This document shows positions 37,801 through 48,800 of a DNA stretch of 64,000 bases, piece after piece. Location: the NCBI GenBank assembly GCA_958496175.1, contig OY292276.1, positions 35,732,449 through 35,796,448 of the forward strand, written 5' to 3'. Source of the stretch: Sisyra terminalis (lineage: Eukaryota > Arthropoda > Insecta > Neuroptera > Sisyridae). Numbering within the stretch: the first letter of the stretch is position 1; every line of letters begins with the position of its first letter. Below the pieces are notes generated by a model. It did not search any database, was not told the DNA's origin, and worked only from the letters and a program-made list of their open reading frames with translations. The position numbers and the translations under genes were made by a program.

Positions 37801-39325
37801 ATACATTTGTCTTGTATTCATATTTTTAATCAATGAAGTTTTGAATTGAATAGCCAATTATGCAATAAATTGTAAAAAGATAAGCTTAATGTAAAATTTA
37901 TGACTCATGTTCCTTTTAGAACCGTCAAATCTGGCAATGTTGCATTTTCTACTGTGATTTTTATTATTTTGCAATTTTTTTGTTAATATAAATAATTTCA
38001 AATAATTTGGTATGATTGTCTCTCTTTTGTGACTAAATTTTCATTGTGAGCCGATTTGTTTGCGAATTAAATTAAAAATGCAACGTTGCCAGATTTGACG
38101 GTTCTAAAAGTGCCATGAATCAAATATTTAAATAAAACAGTTAAAGAAATAAAATTTTATAGTTATTCAACAATTCTATTGGCCACATTTAATTGCTGTT
38201 TAAAGATACAAATATTAAATTAGGAATTCTGAAATTCAAATTTTTTTTTTTTTAAAATGGGTAAAAGGCTTACCAGAGTCATGTAAAATCCGGTTATACA
38301 TAAAACGACAGAGCTTGTAAAACATTGAGTGAATACAATCCAACCAAAAATAATTTCAATCTCTCGGCAAACTCTAAAAAATAGCAACTTTAATATAAAC
38401 TTCATTTTTTTAATTGTTTTAAATAAACTTTAATATATTTTGATGATGAAAAACACATTTTTTTAGTCGTGTCCTCAATTCACAAAGCAATTGCTCCTCC
38501 GTGATTGAATCAAGGCTCTAAAAAAAATTCAAAAAATAGTACTTAATAAAATCAATTTCATGATTCTCACTTGTCCATTCTTTTGTAGTTCTGCAATAGC
38601 ATTTTGAAATATATTTGTCAAGTTTTCTTTAAGAATCACCAATTGTATGGAAACTTGTTGCATTAACCCCGCGCTCATTGTGTCCGAAGAAACATTAGTA
38701 GATGAAGTTAAAGTTATTCCTATCATTTGGTAAGTATAAACTAACGAAAATGCAAGAAAATTTTTAACTGAAAATGGAAACCAAGCTGAAAACGGAAGAG
38801 TCCTGAAAAAAATATATGATTTTGAATTTTTATTAGTTGTTTTTACCAAGGTTCTGCATCAGGATCCAAAAATGGAGCCACTCCGGTTGTAATAACAGTT
38901 GCGAAAGTTATTCCCCAGTACAATGTAGTGTACAGTTTAATTCTTTTCGCCGCATCCTCAATCATTTCTTTTTGATTATCGAACTCTGGAACAAAATCAG
39001 AACTCCTCAAAGTTGTAATTAGTCTTTTCAAACGTGGAGCATAAGAAACTAGCAACGAAGTTTTGACGCAAACTGTTAACTGAGCTATGACAACATAAGA
39101 CGCATCAGCCATTCTTTCTAAATCCGACGAGGTGAAATAAATATTTAATAATTGAGTTAAAACATAAACCGCAATCAGCACTGATAAAGCAAATATCTGA
39201 TAAATTCGATAATAAATACGATATTTTGGGTTTTCGGGTGCCCAAATCGCGACACATCGCAGTAAAAAAATATTAAGCGATAACGGTTTGGAACCAATCA
39301 TTTTCAAAGAGTAAATCAATTTCAC
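34886..39325 (-). CDS. Insect odorant receptor (7tm_6 family), 7 exons, 408 aa
   Basis: Exons on the minus strand: 38847-39325, 38571-38802, 38429-38517, 38274-38373, 35293-35397, 35054-35209, 34886-34951; phases all match, 1227 nt. Length (408 aa), repeated hydrophobic segments and the C-terminal order FWSMVSFLICMLTQVFLYCWYGND, then STWYRSP, then RKPIFLRAG, then a short last exon with IRTAYSYFAVLQ are diagnostic of insect ORs. These receptors have an inverted seven-helix topology and form ligand-gated cation channels with Orco in olfactory neuron dendrites. A second in-frame ATG at 39301 is an alternative start. Intron 4 is 2.9 kb and contains a mariner, a LINE remnant and a MITE; the other introns are short. 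No stop or frameshift is seen, so it looks functional. The ligand cannot be inferred. Confidence 0.88.
35428..36346 (+). mobile_element. mariner-type transposon, internally deleted (919 bp)
   Basis: Terminal inverted repeats CCACCTTGATCAAAAAGTTCCCG (left) and its near-complement ending GATCAAGGTAG (right) are flanked by TA target duplications at 35426-35427 and 36347-36348. The transposase starts at 35629 (MDLNLQQLICIKFCVKN) with the paired helix-turn-helix region (RPSTSKTDEN-like block PSTSKTDENIDKVKEM), then hits a stop at about 35926. About 400 bp expected in the middle are absent. The 3' part restarts with HHDNAPSP, frameshifts, and reads NSPDLVPCDFFLF, the C-terminal catalytic Asp region of mariner. 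It is dead but young enough to keep near-matching TIRs. It sits in the odorant receptor's intron 4, in the opposite orientation. Confidence 0.9.
36815..37140 (-). mobile_element. Non-LTR retrotransposon 3' remnant (RNase H-downstream zinc-finger end)
   Basis: On the minus strand a degraded TGHC-like stretch leads into NPKWRFYQSEDETVFHISWEC and ALIEEIYWKLG. This matches the conserved CRFCxEEDETxxHILCEC tail found after the RNase H domain in I/R1/Jockey-related LINEs. Two of the metal-binding cysteines have changed and several stops precede the motif. It lies in odorant receptor intron 4. Confidence 0.65.
37141..37884. other. Odorant receptor intron 4, unassigned
   Basis: Overlapping 85- and 95-codon frames on opposite strands at 37499-37789 have no recognisable motif, and the surrounding sequence is slightly less AT-rich than average. 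Possibly older transposon debris. No gene supported. Confidence 0.35.
37885..38130. repeat. Small inverted-repeat element (MITE-like), copy 2
   Basis: Arms of about 50 bp: GTTCCTTTTAGAACCGTCAA with CTGGCAATGTTGCATTTT on the left, and AAAATGCAACGTTGCCAG with TTGACGGTTCTAAAAG on the right. The centre is AT-rich and non-coding. Same family as 33905-34155. Located in odorant receptor intron 4. Confidence 0.6.
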
Positions 39326-39974
39326 AAGTAAAAGCTCAACGATTTATATACAATCAGTTAAATGATATTTTCTGAAAGAATAATTTAAAAGCTTTGAAAC
39401 TTTCAAGCACAAAGTTCAAAGTTAAGAATCCAACGATAATTAATTTCTAGACAGAAGCAATTTGAATTAATTATGAGAAAAATGAATTTTAACGTGATTT
39501 ATAAATCATCTACTTTTTCATAGAATTACTTTGAAATCTGTTCATCTAATTAAATTTTTATGTCTTGATAAGTGATGCAAATTATCAGGTTGAATGTAGC
39601 AATACAAATTTGACAACGTTGAATTGTTTTTTGAATAATTTAATTAACTACTTTTGAAAGAAAACTTTAACAAGCGATTTTTTATTTTGCAAGCGATTTT
39701 ATACATTAATATCATTAAAACTCAATTAATTGCCTATTATGGAGTTGATGTACAAACCTACCTACCTATCCCTTTCAATTGTATACTTATATACGAATAT
39801 TCTTTATATACCCATATTGAATTTCCTTATCATTATTTACCGGAATTGTTATTTATTTTTAACATTATTCTTACATTTTTTTAGATTCTTTACATTTTAA
39901 AAAAATTTGCAAAATAAATAACATATAACAAATACATAATACGTTTAAATAAAAAATTTAAAAATAAGTAGGGT
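39326..39974. other. 5' flank of the odorant receptor, nothing distinct
   Basis: AT-rich upstream region. I cannot identify a convincing core promoter. The 76-codon frame at 39654-39884 is low complexity. Confidence 0.4.
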
Positions 39975-40511
39975 ATATCAGGGAGAGCCAACCTACGGTT
40001 CGTGAACCACATGATGGTCTTTGAAGGATTATTTTGTGGCTTTCGATAAATGTATCTGAGTTCCCTTTTTATTTTAGTGTTATTTTATTTTAAAAAAATA
40101 TTATCGTTACGATCTGTTTCAAAATGATTTTTAAATTACTGACAACAAACATGAAACATTTCATAAGAATAAATAATCATGTCATATATATCGACCTGTG
40201 GAACTTAATGCAGCAATGGTACAAATTTCATTTCCAAATTTAAAAATAGGTTTCAAGACATGGAATATTTTAAAACGTCTCTTGATTTTTATGAATCTAT
40301 TTCAAATCAACATAATTTAAAGAGAGTTTTCCATTTCCAATATAATTTTGATCCAAAAATCATCCTAATAATTTGAGTTAATTAAGATGCAAGAAAATCA
40401 AGCGCTACAATTAAAATATTGAATTTGTTTACTGAATTTAGGAAATTTGAATCAAAATCGAAGTATCCTGAAAAAAAAGACTGCTTGTCAAATTATTTCA
40501 ATATTTGGAAC
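39975..40511 (+). mobile_element. Probable hAT-like transposon debris
   Basis: The opening GGGAGAGCCAACCTACGG..CGTGAACCACATG resembles the conserved end of hAT elements with a CCAACC..GAACCACA terminus. A frame-broken stretch at 40200-40330 (FKDMEYFKTSLDFYESIS after a corrected frame) resembles the late region of ZBED5-like hAT transposases. Many stops are present. Low-confidence assignment. Confidence 0.3.
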
Positions 40512-40732
40512 AATCATTTTTTAATTGTTAGCAGGAAAGTGGACATAAAAGGATGTAAATTCATATACTTTATTAGACCTTCATCAGGCTTCTTAAGTTA
40601 CAATACAAAATGAAGATCTCATAATCTAAATCCTTAAAATATAGGACTGAAACGTTGCGAAATTAAATATTAGTATTTAGATTTACATCCTTTTATATCC
40701 ACTTTTCAGCTAGCAATTTAAAAATAATTATG
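40512..40732. mobile_element. Penelope-type 3' repeat in head-to-head inverted pair (decayed)
   Basis: Left arm 40512-40616 carries GTGGACATAAAAGGATGTAA and, reading minus, CCTGATGAAGGTC but no GAAA. Right arm 40640-40732 carries CTGAAACGTTGCGAAATT, and TTTACATCCTTTTATATCC inverted relative to the left. The same GGACATAAAAGGATGTAAATTCAT terminus occurs at 42655-42685 next to a fuller hammerhead-like motif. The ribozyme core is split between the arms and broken. Confidence 0.5.
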
Positions 40733-41869
40733 TAAATTTAAGGACACAAGTTCATCGATTGGGAACAAGGTATTTATGTGAATTATTTTATTCCATTTTA
40801 AAATTCGTGAAATCCAAACACCGATCATCTCAAGAAAGTGATTTATATTTTAAATGTAAAAAAATGTATTCAGTAAATTTTCTTAATTACATGCATATTA
40901 AATTATATTTATCTTCTTTGTAATCAAATATTTACGTACTTCTAATGAAAGCTTTAAAGACATTAAACATGAAGAGTCTGCCATCTATGTAAATTTGATT
41001 GAACAAGTGAAGTTTGCAATATTTAATTCAAGAATATCAATATAGATGTCCACTGGTTTTTCTTATAATAGCGTAATATTTTCTGACATAATCAGTGATT
41101 TTTTCAGATCTATTTATAGAAAGTTTGGAAAACATTATCTTCTTATTCCGAGAACCTAAGCTCACAGATAAAAAACGGTGGTCATATCACCCATATCAAT
41201 GTACGTTTTTAGATGGGATAAGTGTATTATATGCGTTTTTGATGAAATTAAATTCGAATCCTTTGAATAAATAAAGAAAACTACAGATGACTATCACTCT
41301 CATTGTTTATAAATCGTTTTTAAATAACGCATCGTCTTTGTGTCAATTGAATTTCTTAACAATAGAAGAAAAACCTGTATATGTTTGTGTTTTGAGTTTG
41401 AATGATTTTTATTGTTAATCAAATATTTAAAAGTTTATATTCTCATTATTTATTATTCAAATAAAAATAAATAATAAAATTCAAACATGTTATATTTATC
41501 TTGATCTTGATTAAACAACATAAACAGAATTAAATCATAAAAAATTAATAAATATGGAGGAAGGTCAAAAATTATTTTCATTTATCATTTATTGTACATT
41601 ATATTATTTGAATTAACTTTTCTATTCCAGAACGTTTTCAACATCGATTTTAAATATTTTTTTTAATATGTAGATATATAGTGTATTCAGTGTTTAATTC
41701 AAAAAATAAGTGATATCATTCTTTGCAATTTAAACATTAAAAATTATTTAATACGGCTTCGCCATTAATACCTATCTATTATGTAAAAAAATATCTGAAC
41801 AATAAAAATTCTCATTTTTATAAACAAACAAAAACGATTACCTTTACTCTTTGCCCACCCCTGGTCCAG
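40733..41869. other. Intergenic, nothing recognised
   Basis: AT-rich sequence without a supported feature. Confidence 0.5.
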
Positions 41870-42295
41870 GCCGTATAGCAAAATGAACCAAAACCCAACG
41901 ACTTGATCGACTTGATACTTACCATTAGATCGATCAAGGGCTATAACGTATAAGCATATATTTTTGGTCACTAGGAGCTAGCTTCAAATGCAGTTTTGTG
42001 TCATTGAGACTTAAAACTAAAATATATTTAAGTACGACCATTATGTTGTTATCCATAACAATGAAAAGATAAGTAGTCATCATTATACCAGGAAACATTG
42101 TTAGCCGGACCAAACAGGGCGCAGCTCTAATAATAAGAAAAAGAAAAATAAATAACTGTATAGCAAAATGAACCAATAACCCACGACCAGATACTTACGA
42201 CCATTCACAACAATGAAAAGACCACTAGTCATTATTATACCAGGAACTATTGTTAACTGGAACAAACAAAACACAGCCCAAATAATAAGAGGAAA
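41870..42295 (-). pseudogene. Imperfect tandem duplication of a hydrophobic exon-like segment
   Basis: Two related blocks (about 41870-42145 and 42155-42295) share TATAGCAAAATGAACCAA, CAATGAAAAGA, AGTCAT.ATTATACCAGGAA and AATAATAAGA. On the minus strand each reads a hydrophobic peptide with PGIMMT and LFIV. One block has a GTAAGTATC donor-like site after the peptide. It looks like duplicated, degraded pieces of a multi-pass membrane protein gene, but I do not recognise the family and cannot join them into a gene. Confidence 0.3.
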
Positions 42296-42639
42296 AAAAA
42301 AGAAATTAGATCGGCAAGATAGATAGCTGAAAACTCAAACTTGGATTTTGAAGTAATCGGAAGAAAAATTTTAGATCTTTCATCCGTATATTTTAAGAAA
42401 AAATACCAATTTAATATAAACAATTTTATACCTTTAGTTATATAAGTATATAACTTAGTATTATTTCTTAACTTATAATTATTATATTTTCGGCTTTTGA
42501 AGATCTGAATATATCTGAAAGGTTTTTTTTTTCATGTGAAATATACATTATTTTTTTGCAATTAATTGTGTATTTGAAAACAAATAAATGCTAATTTGCA
42601 ATAAATACTCACTGAACTTATTAATTTAATCATTTTTAA

Positions 42640-43960
42640 CTGTTAGCGACAAAGCGGACATAAAAGGATGTAAATTCATAAACTAATAATTTAATCCACA
42701 ACGTTTCGGCCCTTTATTTGACCTTCATCAGGCTTTTAAAAAATCATATCAATGAAAAAAACATGTTTACAAAACATTTCAGAACATTAAAAATAAAAAC
42801 ATGGCTAATTTAGATTAATATACAGTATATAATGCTCATCATATCAACAGCTACATAGAAATCGATTTTTTTACACATACATACATTATAAAGTTAAATA
42901 AATTAGGTAAAACTGTTAATTAGCATAAGTTCTACGAGTAACAATTCTAAGCAAATGGCTTGTAACATTGCAACATTGCACTACCTTGCTTTTTGACTAA
43001 ATTTAACGTAAACAATCATCTAATGTCAAAAATTCGTCACAGATATCAACAGGTATCATAGTGTATCAGTTATTTAATATATACAAATATGAACTATAAT
43101 TATTTCCGTCAAGACAACTACTATTTAATAGTTGATTTAAAATCATTTAAAATATCATTATATAAAATGCTCAAATTGTTAGTGTCAATCCTTTTGTTAA
43201 CTTTAATTATCGTTAATTTTAATAAAACACGTCTCACTGATATTCCTCTTCAATCAATTCCTTTCTTTATTCAAAATCAAGACTTTATCAAAAGCAAAAT
43301 TATGATTATGATTGAAATAGTGAGATGCTAGAGCAGTTTGATTGTCCTTATTCATATTGCTATTCCTGCAATCGCTGCAATCATTGCTATGTTATTTAAT
43401 TGTTGAATCCAAGAACTGTTTTGACTGTCCAACATAGCAAAGACCATAGGAACAAGGAATTTTATAAATCACGCTGCTGTTCTATTTTATAGGATCTTTC
43501 AGTTTAGTAAACACGCTATTCACTCAAATTTTACAATCATAGTTTCGACGAAAGATTTATAATTACTAGACATCTGATTATATGCATTTGCATATGCAAA
43601 TATTTACTAAGAGTGAATAGCGTGTTTACTAAACTGAAAGATCCTATAAAAAAGAACAGCAGCGTGATTTATAAAATTCCTTGTTCCTATGGTGTTTGCT
43701 ATGTTGGACAGTCGAAACAGTTCTTGGATTCAACAATAAAACAACATAGCAATGATTGCAGCGATTGCAGGAATAGCAATATGAATAAGGACAATCAAAC
43801 TGCTCTAGCATCTCACTATTTCAATCATAATCATAATTTTGCTTTTGATAAAGTCTTGATTTTGAATAAAGAAAGGAATTGATTGAAGAGGAATATCAGT
43901 GAGATGTGTTTTATTAAAATTAGTTATTATAGTTTTATTATAATTCTATTTTTATAGCGT
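42640..43960. mobile_element. Penelope-like element with GIY-YIG endonuclease, head-to-head palindrome
   Basis: Left copy: minus strand, from about 43525 down to 42640. Right copy: plus strand, about 43605-43960. The arms are about 350 bp and close to identical around an 80-bp spacer. The right copy reads (43613-43882) IYKIPCSYGVCYVGQSKQF and ALASHYFNHNHNFAFDKVLIL, the GIY-YIG-type endonuclease that PLEs carry after their reverse transcriptase. It then stops; the left copy has a stop inside the same region. The reverse transcriptase domain is absent from both. In the left copy the 3' flank continues some 500 bp to a hammerhead-like motif at 42698-42733. The coding directions diverge, so the truncated 5' ends face each other. 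Confidence 0.8.
42698..42733 (-). ncRNA. Hammerhead-ribozyme-like motif at the 3' end of a PLE copy
   Basis: Minus strand: CTGATGA, stem II GGTC/GGCC (one G-U pair) with an AAATAAAG loop, GAAA, then CGTT. Stem III is self-complementary ACGU. Stem I has only two pairs (GC with GU), so it is probably inactive. It lies on the same strand as, and downstream of, the GIY-YIG coding remnant of the left PLE copy, which is the best direct link here between the motif and PLEs. Confidence 0.45.
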
Positions 43961-44089
43961 TATGACATATTTTGGTACTTTCTCATTGACAATGCTTATT
44001 TTAGTAGTATACGTGTTAGGCGTGTTGTATTATGCCGTCGACATATCCGCCTCACGTCAAACTCTGAAAATATTCTACCCAAAATAGCT

Positions 44090-44900
44090 TTATGTCAATT
44101 GTTTAGCCCTCGGATTACATTAAAGTGCGAAAAAATCAAAAACGAGTCCCGGATAGCCAATAAATTGATTTCTTCTACAAAAAAAGGGTTTTTAAAACCC
44201 ATCCCAAGTACAAGCACATAAAGAACAACTATCAAATGTAGCTCTATCTTCAGAACCAATATTAACACGGTGGGGAACTTGATAGAATGCTGTATTGTTT
44301 TATGCTGAAAATGTCGAAGCCATAAAAGAAGTAGTTGGAAAATTTGACAAACCAGACGTCATTGCAATCAGTTCAAGCCAGCCGACGTTTAAGGATCCTT
44401 CAATCAAAAAAATATTGCTTTTATTACAACACATTTCAGCAATATTTGTTAATGATACAATTGAGAAACTAGGAACTTTCCTCTGTGCAAGTCCTTGGAA
44501 ATATTTGAGAAAATGATTGAACAAAGTAACGCTCTTCCGAGCTAAGTATTGCAATAGGCTCGTGGCAAATTAAATACAGTTTGGTATAAAAACCGCAGTT
44601 TTGAAGAAATAAAGAAAATTGATGCATTTATCAACGGCACTTCTAAAGCGATCTTCGAAAATTCCGCCAAATTTCAAATTCTGTACGTTGAAGTTGAAAG
44701 ATAATTTTCAGCTTTTCACCATTTTCATCTTTATGGTCCAATTGTCTAAACCATCTAGGTTTTCACTCAAAAACACAGACAATTTCAACAAAATAAGTCC
44801 TGTGATCTATGAGGAGTTCAGGCTTATACACACGTACCTACAGAAGAATTATATATATGAAGATAAATATAGTGTGAAAATAAACGTAAATTCTAACAAT
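44090..44900 (+). mobile_element. hAT-like (ZBED/TTF-type) transposase fragment
   Basis: Frame-broken coding remnant: VNCLALGLH, a LISSTKKGFLKP block, SNVALSSEPILTRWGT, then an open stretch at 44295-44516 with FYAENVEAIKEVVGKFD and ISSSQPTFKDPSIKKILLLL. The order CLAHxLHR ... PILTRWGTWIEA ... YYAENxxxIKxVVxxFD is characteristic of ZBED-like hAT transposases found in many insect genomes. At least three stops or frameshifts interrupt it. The minus-strand frame at 44300-44554 is its shadow. Confidence 0.65.
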
Positions 44901-45865
44901 AAATAGCTTTTCATTGTGCATATTTCGCCCTTTTTAGTACATATTTGTATGCATATTTTGGCATTTTGATAGTGCATATGTCTAATAATAACCATTCTTT
45001 AAAAAGGAAGATCTCATAATGTTAAAATTTTTCTCGTGAAACTGTCCATCACTCAACTTTATCGTTTTATGTAAAAAACCAGTAATCATTCCTATCTTTT
45101 GTGATCAGCATACCAGAACTGATAGATTAAATAAACCAATCAGTGATGAGATTACTTATTAATTTAACTTTCAGAGCATAGTTGTTAAATATAGACTTAT
45201 TTTTTCGTTATTAAATTAAGTAGCTGCTTATTAAAATTTATCGATTGTAATTGCACCTATCATTTTGTGTTGTATCTGCATAATTTACTCATTAAAATTA
45301 TCAAAGACAGTACAACTATGAGGTACCTTCTTTGGGAATTTAAACGATAAGTACAACATTTTTTAGATTTTATTTCAATAATCTTTTTAATTACTTTTGT
45401 AATTGTAGACAGGCAACTTGTAGGCAGTCCTATTTTTAAATTTTACTACTATTTACTTTCAATATTTGTAATAAAATATTTATTTTACCTTTATGTATAT
45501 GCAAATATTTATTATAATATAATTTAATGATAATGATTCTTAGCAAAAGCAACTGACTTATAAAAATTCGATGTTCTCTCTCCCTTATGTAAATGCAATT
45601 ATTGTTTCCAATTTTTATTGATCCCTGTCTGTGTTTTTCCAGCATTTAATTTATATAAATATCTCATTAATGCTTGCAAATATCTGCAAGTTAAAGTAAA
45701 AGTCAGGGAACCCAATTTAAACCTATTGGAACAAAACAAATGAGACATTGCGATCTCTAGTGGGGCATACTTTAGTGTAGTGGGAGAAATGCACTATGTC
45801 TGCATGTGGAACACAGTGAACGAATTTTAAATGTAATAAAGTTCTCTTTTAATTATTAATTAGTC
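44901..45865. other. Upstream region of the acyl-CoA synthetase gene
   Basis: AT-rich sequence. The minus-strand 69-codon frame at 45436-45645 has no recognised motif. Nothing else is supported apart from the initiator just below. Confidence 0.4.
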
Positions 45866-45871
45866 TCAGTT
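45866..45871 (+). promoter_or_regulatory. Arthropod initiator-like TCAGTT upstream of acyl-CoA synthetase exon 1
   Basis: TCAGTT matches the arthropod Inr consensus (TCAKTY) 14 bp before the ATG at 45880. This would put transcription start at about 45868 and give a very short 5' leader. Motif match only; such hexamers also occur by chance. Confidence 0.3.
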
Positions 45872-45879
45872 CCAACAAG

Positions 45880-48800
45880 ATGTTCAAATTATGGTTTAAT
45901 GTGCGAAATAAACATTTGGTTAAAGCGGTTCATGGGAAAATATGGGCCGATAAAGCATTGGGATCAATTAACTATGCTATAAATAATCATTCCAGAACAG
46001 GTATTTATAAAATCAATTTTCATGGTTATTGTTTTTCATTCTAGCAAATGTTTTAACTAAAGAATTTTCTTTAAATATCGTCACATATTTTCTTCAATTC
46101 AAAATTCGTTTTCCATGAACTTTGATCCTTTTTCTCAATTGTTGTGTCGGGAAAATCTATTGCAAAAATAGTATTATCCATTTCAAAGTCCACACACTTG
46201 AACTATAAGTGATAGTTACAGAACCAACAACTCAATCTATGATTAGGAAATGTTTTTATTATTATTTTTTAACGAAAAAAATCATTTTTCTTTTCTAGTA
46301 ATAAAGTTTTTTCGCGTTAATATTTATTTTTTTGATTATAAAAATATGAAATAACTTTACATTAATATTAATGATAGAACAGCAACCTTTGTATTTTTCT
46401 ACTTAGCCCCTTTAAGTTTACCTACTTTAATTGAAAATTAAAAGTATTTTATATCACCAACGTTTAATTTTCAGAGAAAAGCATATTAAATTGTTTCAAT
46501 TAGAAAATATATTTTCTTAAACTTAATATTTTCAAATTAAAATGGCAAACAAATCCAAAAATAAGTTACCTAATTGGAAAATTTTTAAATAACGACATCT
46601 AGATTATCCAAAATATTTGGCTTACTTGCTTCATATCTTATTTCCGGTTTCCTTCAAAAAATATAATATACTAGCTCAACCCGGTCCCAACTTGGTCTTG
46701 CCAGTCAATATTATAATAACTGTAAATAAATAAATTTTATTTTATTTATATTTTCAGTTATAAATTAAATTTTTGTTTTGTATTACGGAATAATATAGAA
46801 AATATTTATAATTTCCTTGCGCTGATATATCCCACTGCGCTTAACGTGGGCGTAACATAGATTTCTGCCACCTGGGACCGACCAGAAATTTATCATCCTA
46901 TATTTTCATCATTTGTCAAGAAAATTGGTAAGAAATCAAACTTTTAAAAATTTTTCAATTAATTCTTAATTAAAGTTTCGTTCTTTTTTTTGCAAAGGAA
47001 AATCATTTAGGCAATTTTCAATATGCCGCCTCATTTCATGTACCGCCTAGGGCCAGGGTCCAGCCGGATCTCTCCATGCTAAGCTACTGCTTCCTGTCCG
47101 TGATTTCTGAAATAACTCACCAATTATTATTAGTTGCCACTATTTATTATAAGTAGCACTTCCTTGCAATTACTAATCAGTCACAATCATTATTTGCTAT
47201 TATATAATTTATCAGTTACTCTATTCATTTATATCGTTTCATTAAACCAAAAATATTCTTTTGATTATTAATTTCTACTGATAAAAACAATTAATCTTGA
47301 TCAGTATTAGTTCCCTTTGATTTTTCTCAATGATTCTAAATTGAAAAAAAAGGTTTGTTAAAATCATGTTCTTGAGCTATTAAAAATACTTTCCTCATTA
47401 AAAATCCGCACTATTCCTGTACCTGTTGTAACTTAAATTCTAGTTATATATTTTACATTAAGTTGTGAGAAAAAGCGCTATAGGTATCTCTGAAATAGAG
47501 GTTTTAACCGAAAAAACTTCTTTTGTATTAAGCCTTTTGTATATATTTACTACTTTACTGAAACTATAAAATTAATTATAAATTTGATAAACATCCCGTT
47601 GTTGTCGTTCAGATTGAACGTAGTTTCAAAATTTTTACATTTTTTTCCTTCAAACTATTTTAGTAAATACATACTTCTTTCCGAAATAAAAAATAGCAAT
47701 AGTAATTTTATTCGCGTACAATAGTACAACTCACAGAGAGGTAGTACCATATAGAGAACTCATGTTTACTTATTTTGACCTCATATGCGATTTGGAGATT
47801 CTATCTCTCTTCAACAGTCTTTTCACTTCACAAATTCGATCGAAATGCTTGTCGACTCTATACGCATGATCAATTTAGGTAGACAGAGATAGAATCTCCG
47901 AAATTTGAGTTAAAATGTTGGGTCATGAAGAAAGCAATGGCTATAAACTACATGTAGAATCTTTATTGTACCTCTGTAGTTTGAAAACGCTTTTGGATAT
48001 TAAAAACAAAAACGAAAACAAATAATAGAGGAGTATTGAATAATAAAACTAGTGGGACATTTGTGCAGAAATCAATGGGTGTCATTTATTATTAGGTTAA
48101 ATTAATTTAAAACATAACTCAATGCTTTCATTCATTTTAATTCTTTGACTCCTTAATTGTACTGCTGTTCTCAGGAGTATTTACATATAATAATAATGTA
48201 TACTATAATAATTATGAACCCTTATAACTAATGTTATTTATATTCACAATTTGAATTGTATGTTGATTTATTTTTAAAATGTTTGTTGAAAATATTCTGC
48301 TACTAACGTTTATAAGCTCTTCAAATCGTGGATAAAAGTCAATTATACGTTCTTATCTTAAACACTTATAGTAATTTATAGTCTCTTCTAATCACAACTT
48401 AATTGGAAAATGCTTAATCAATTTCTCAGAATCCAGTAAAAATTGCTTTTATATTTTATTATTAGATTTAACATAAATTTAATTTTATGAACAGATAAAT
48501 AATTTTATAAATTATTTATAAATTTTATAAACAAATAAAAGCTACTTTTGCATCATATTTCAATATCGCCCATATACGATCGTAACTCAAGAATTTAATA
48601 ATCGCCATGGTAATAATACCTCGTTGGACCAATTTGTTTTCGTTGGTCTGTTACCATTCATATTTTCTCTGTCAACTTTCTCTCCACATGTAGTATCTTG
48701 TATTCGTAACATTTAAAGCATTTTAAATTACTTGGACATCTTTCCTTTCTTTCGAGATCAAGTTATTTTTGGCACAAATTTTTTTTAGGATGAATCACAT

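Noticed and set aside
43613..43882. GIY-YIG frame as a host nuclease gene
   Set aside because: It is mirrored by an inverted copy with a stop, lacks other domains, and has the spacing of PLE endonuclease remnants.
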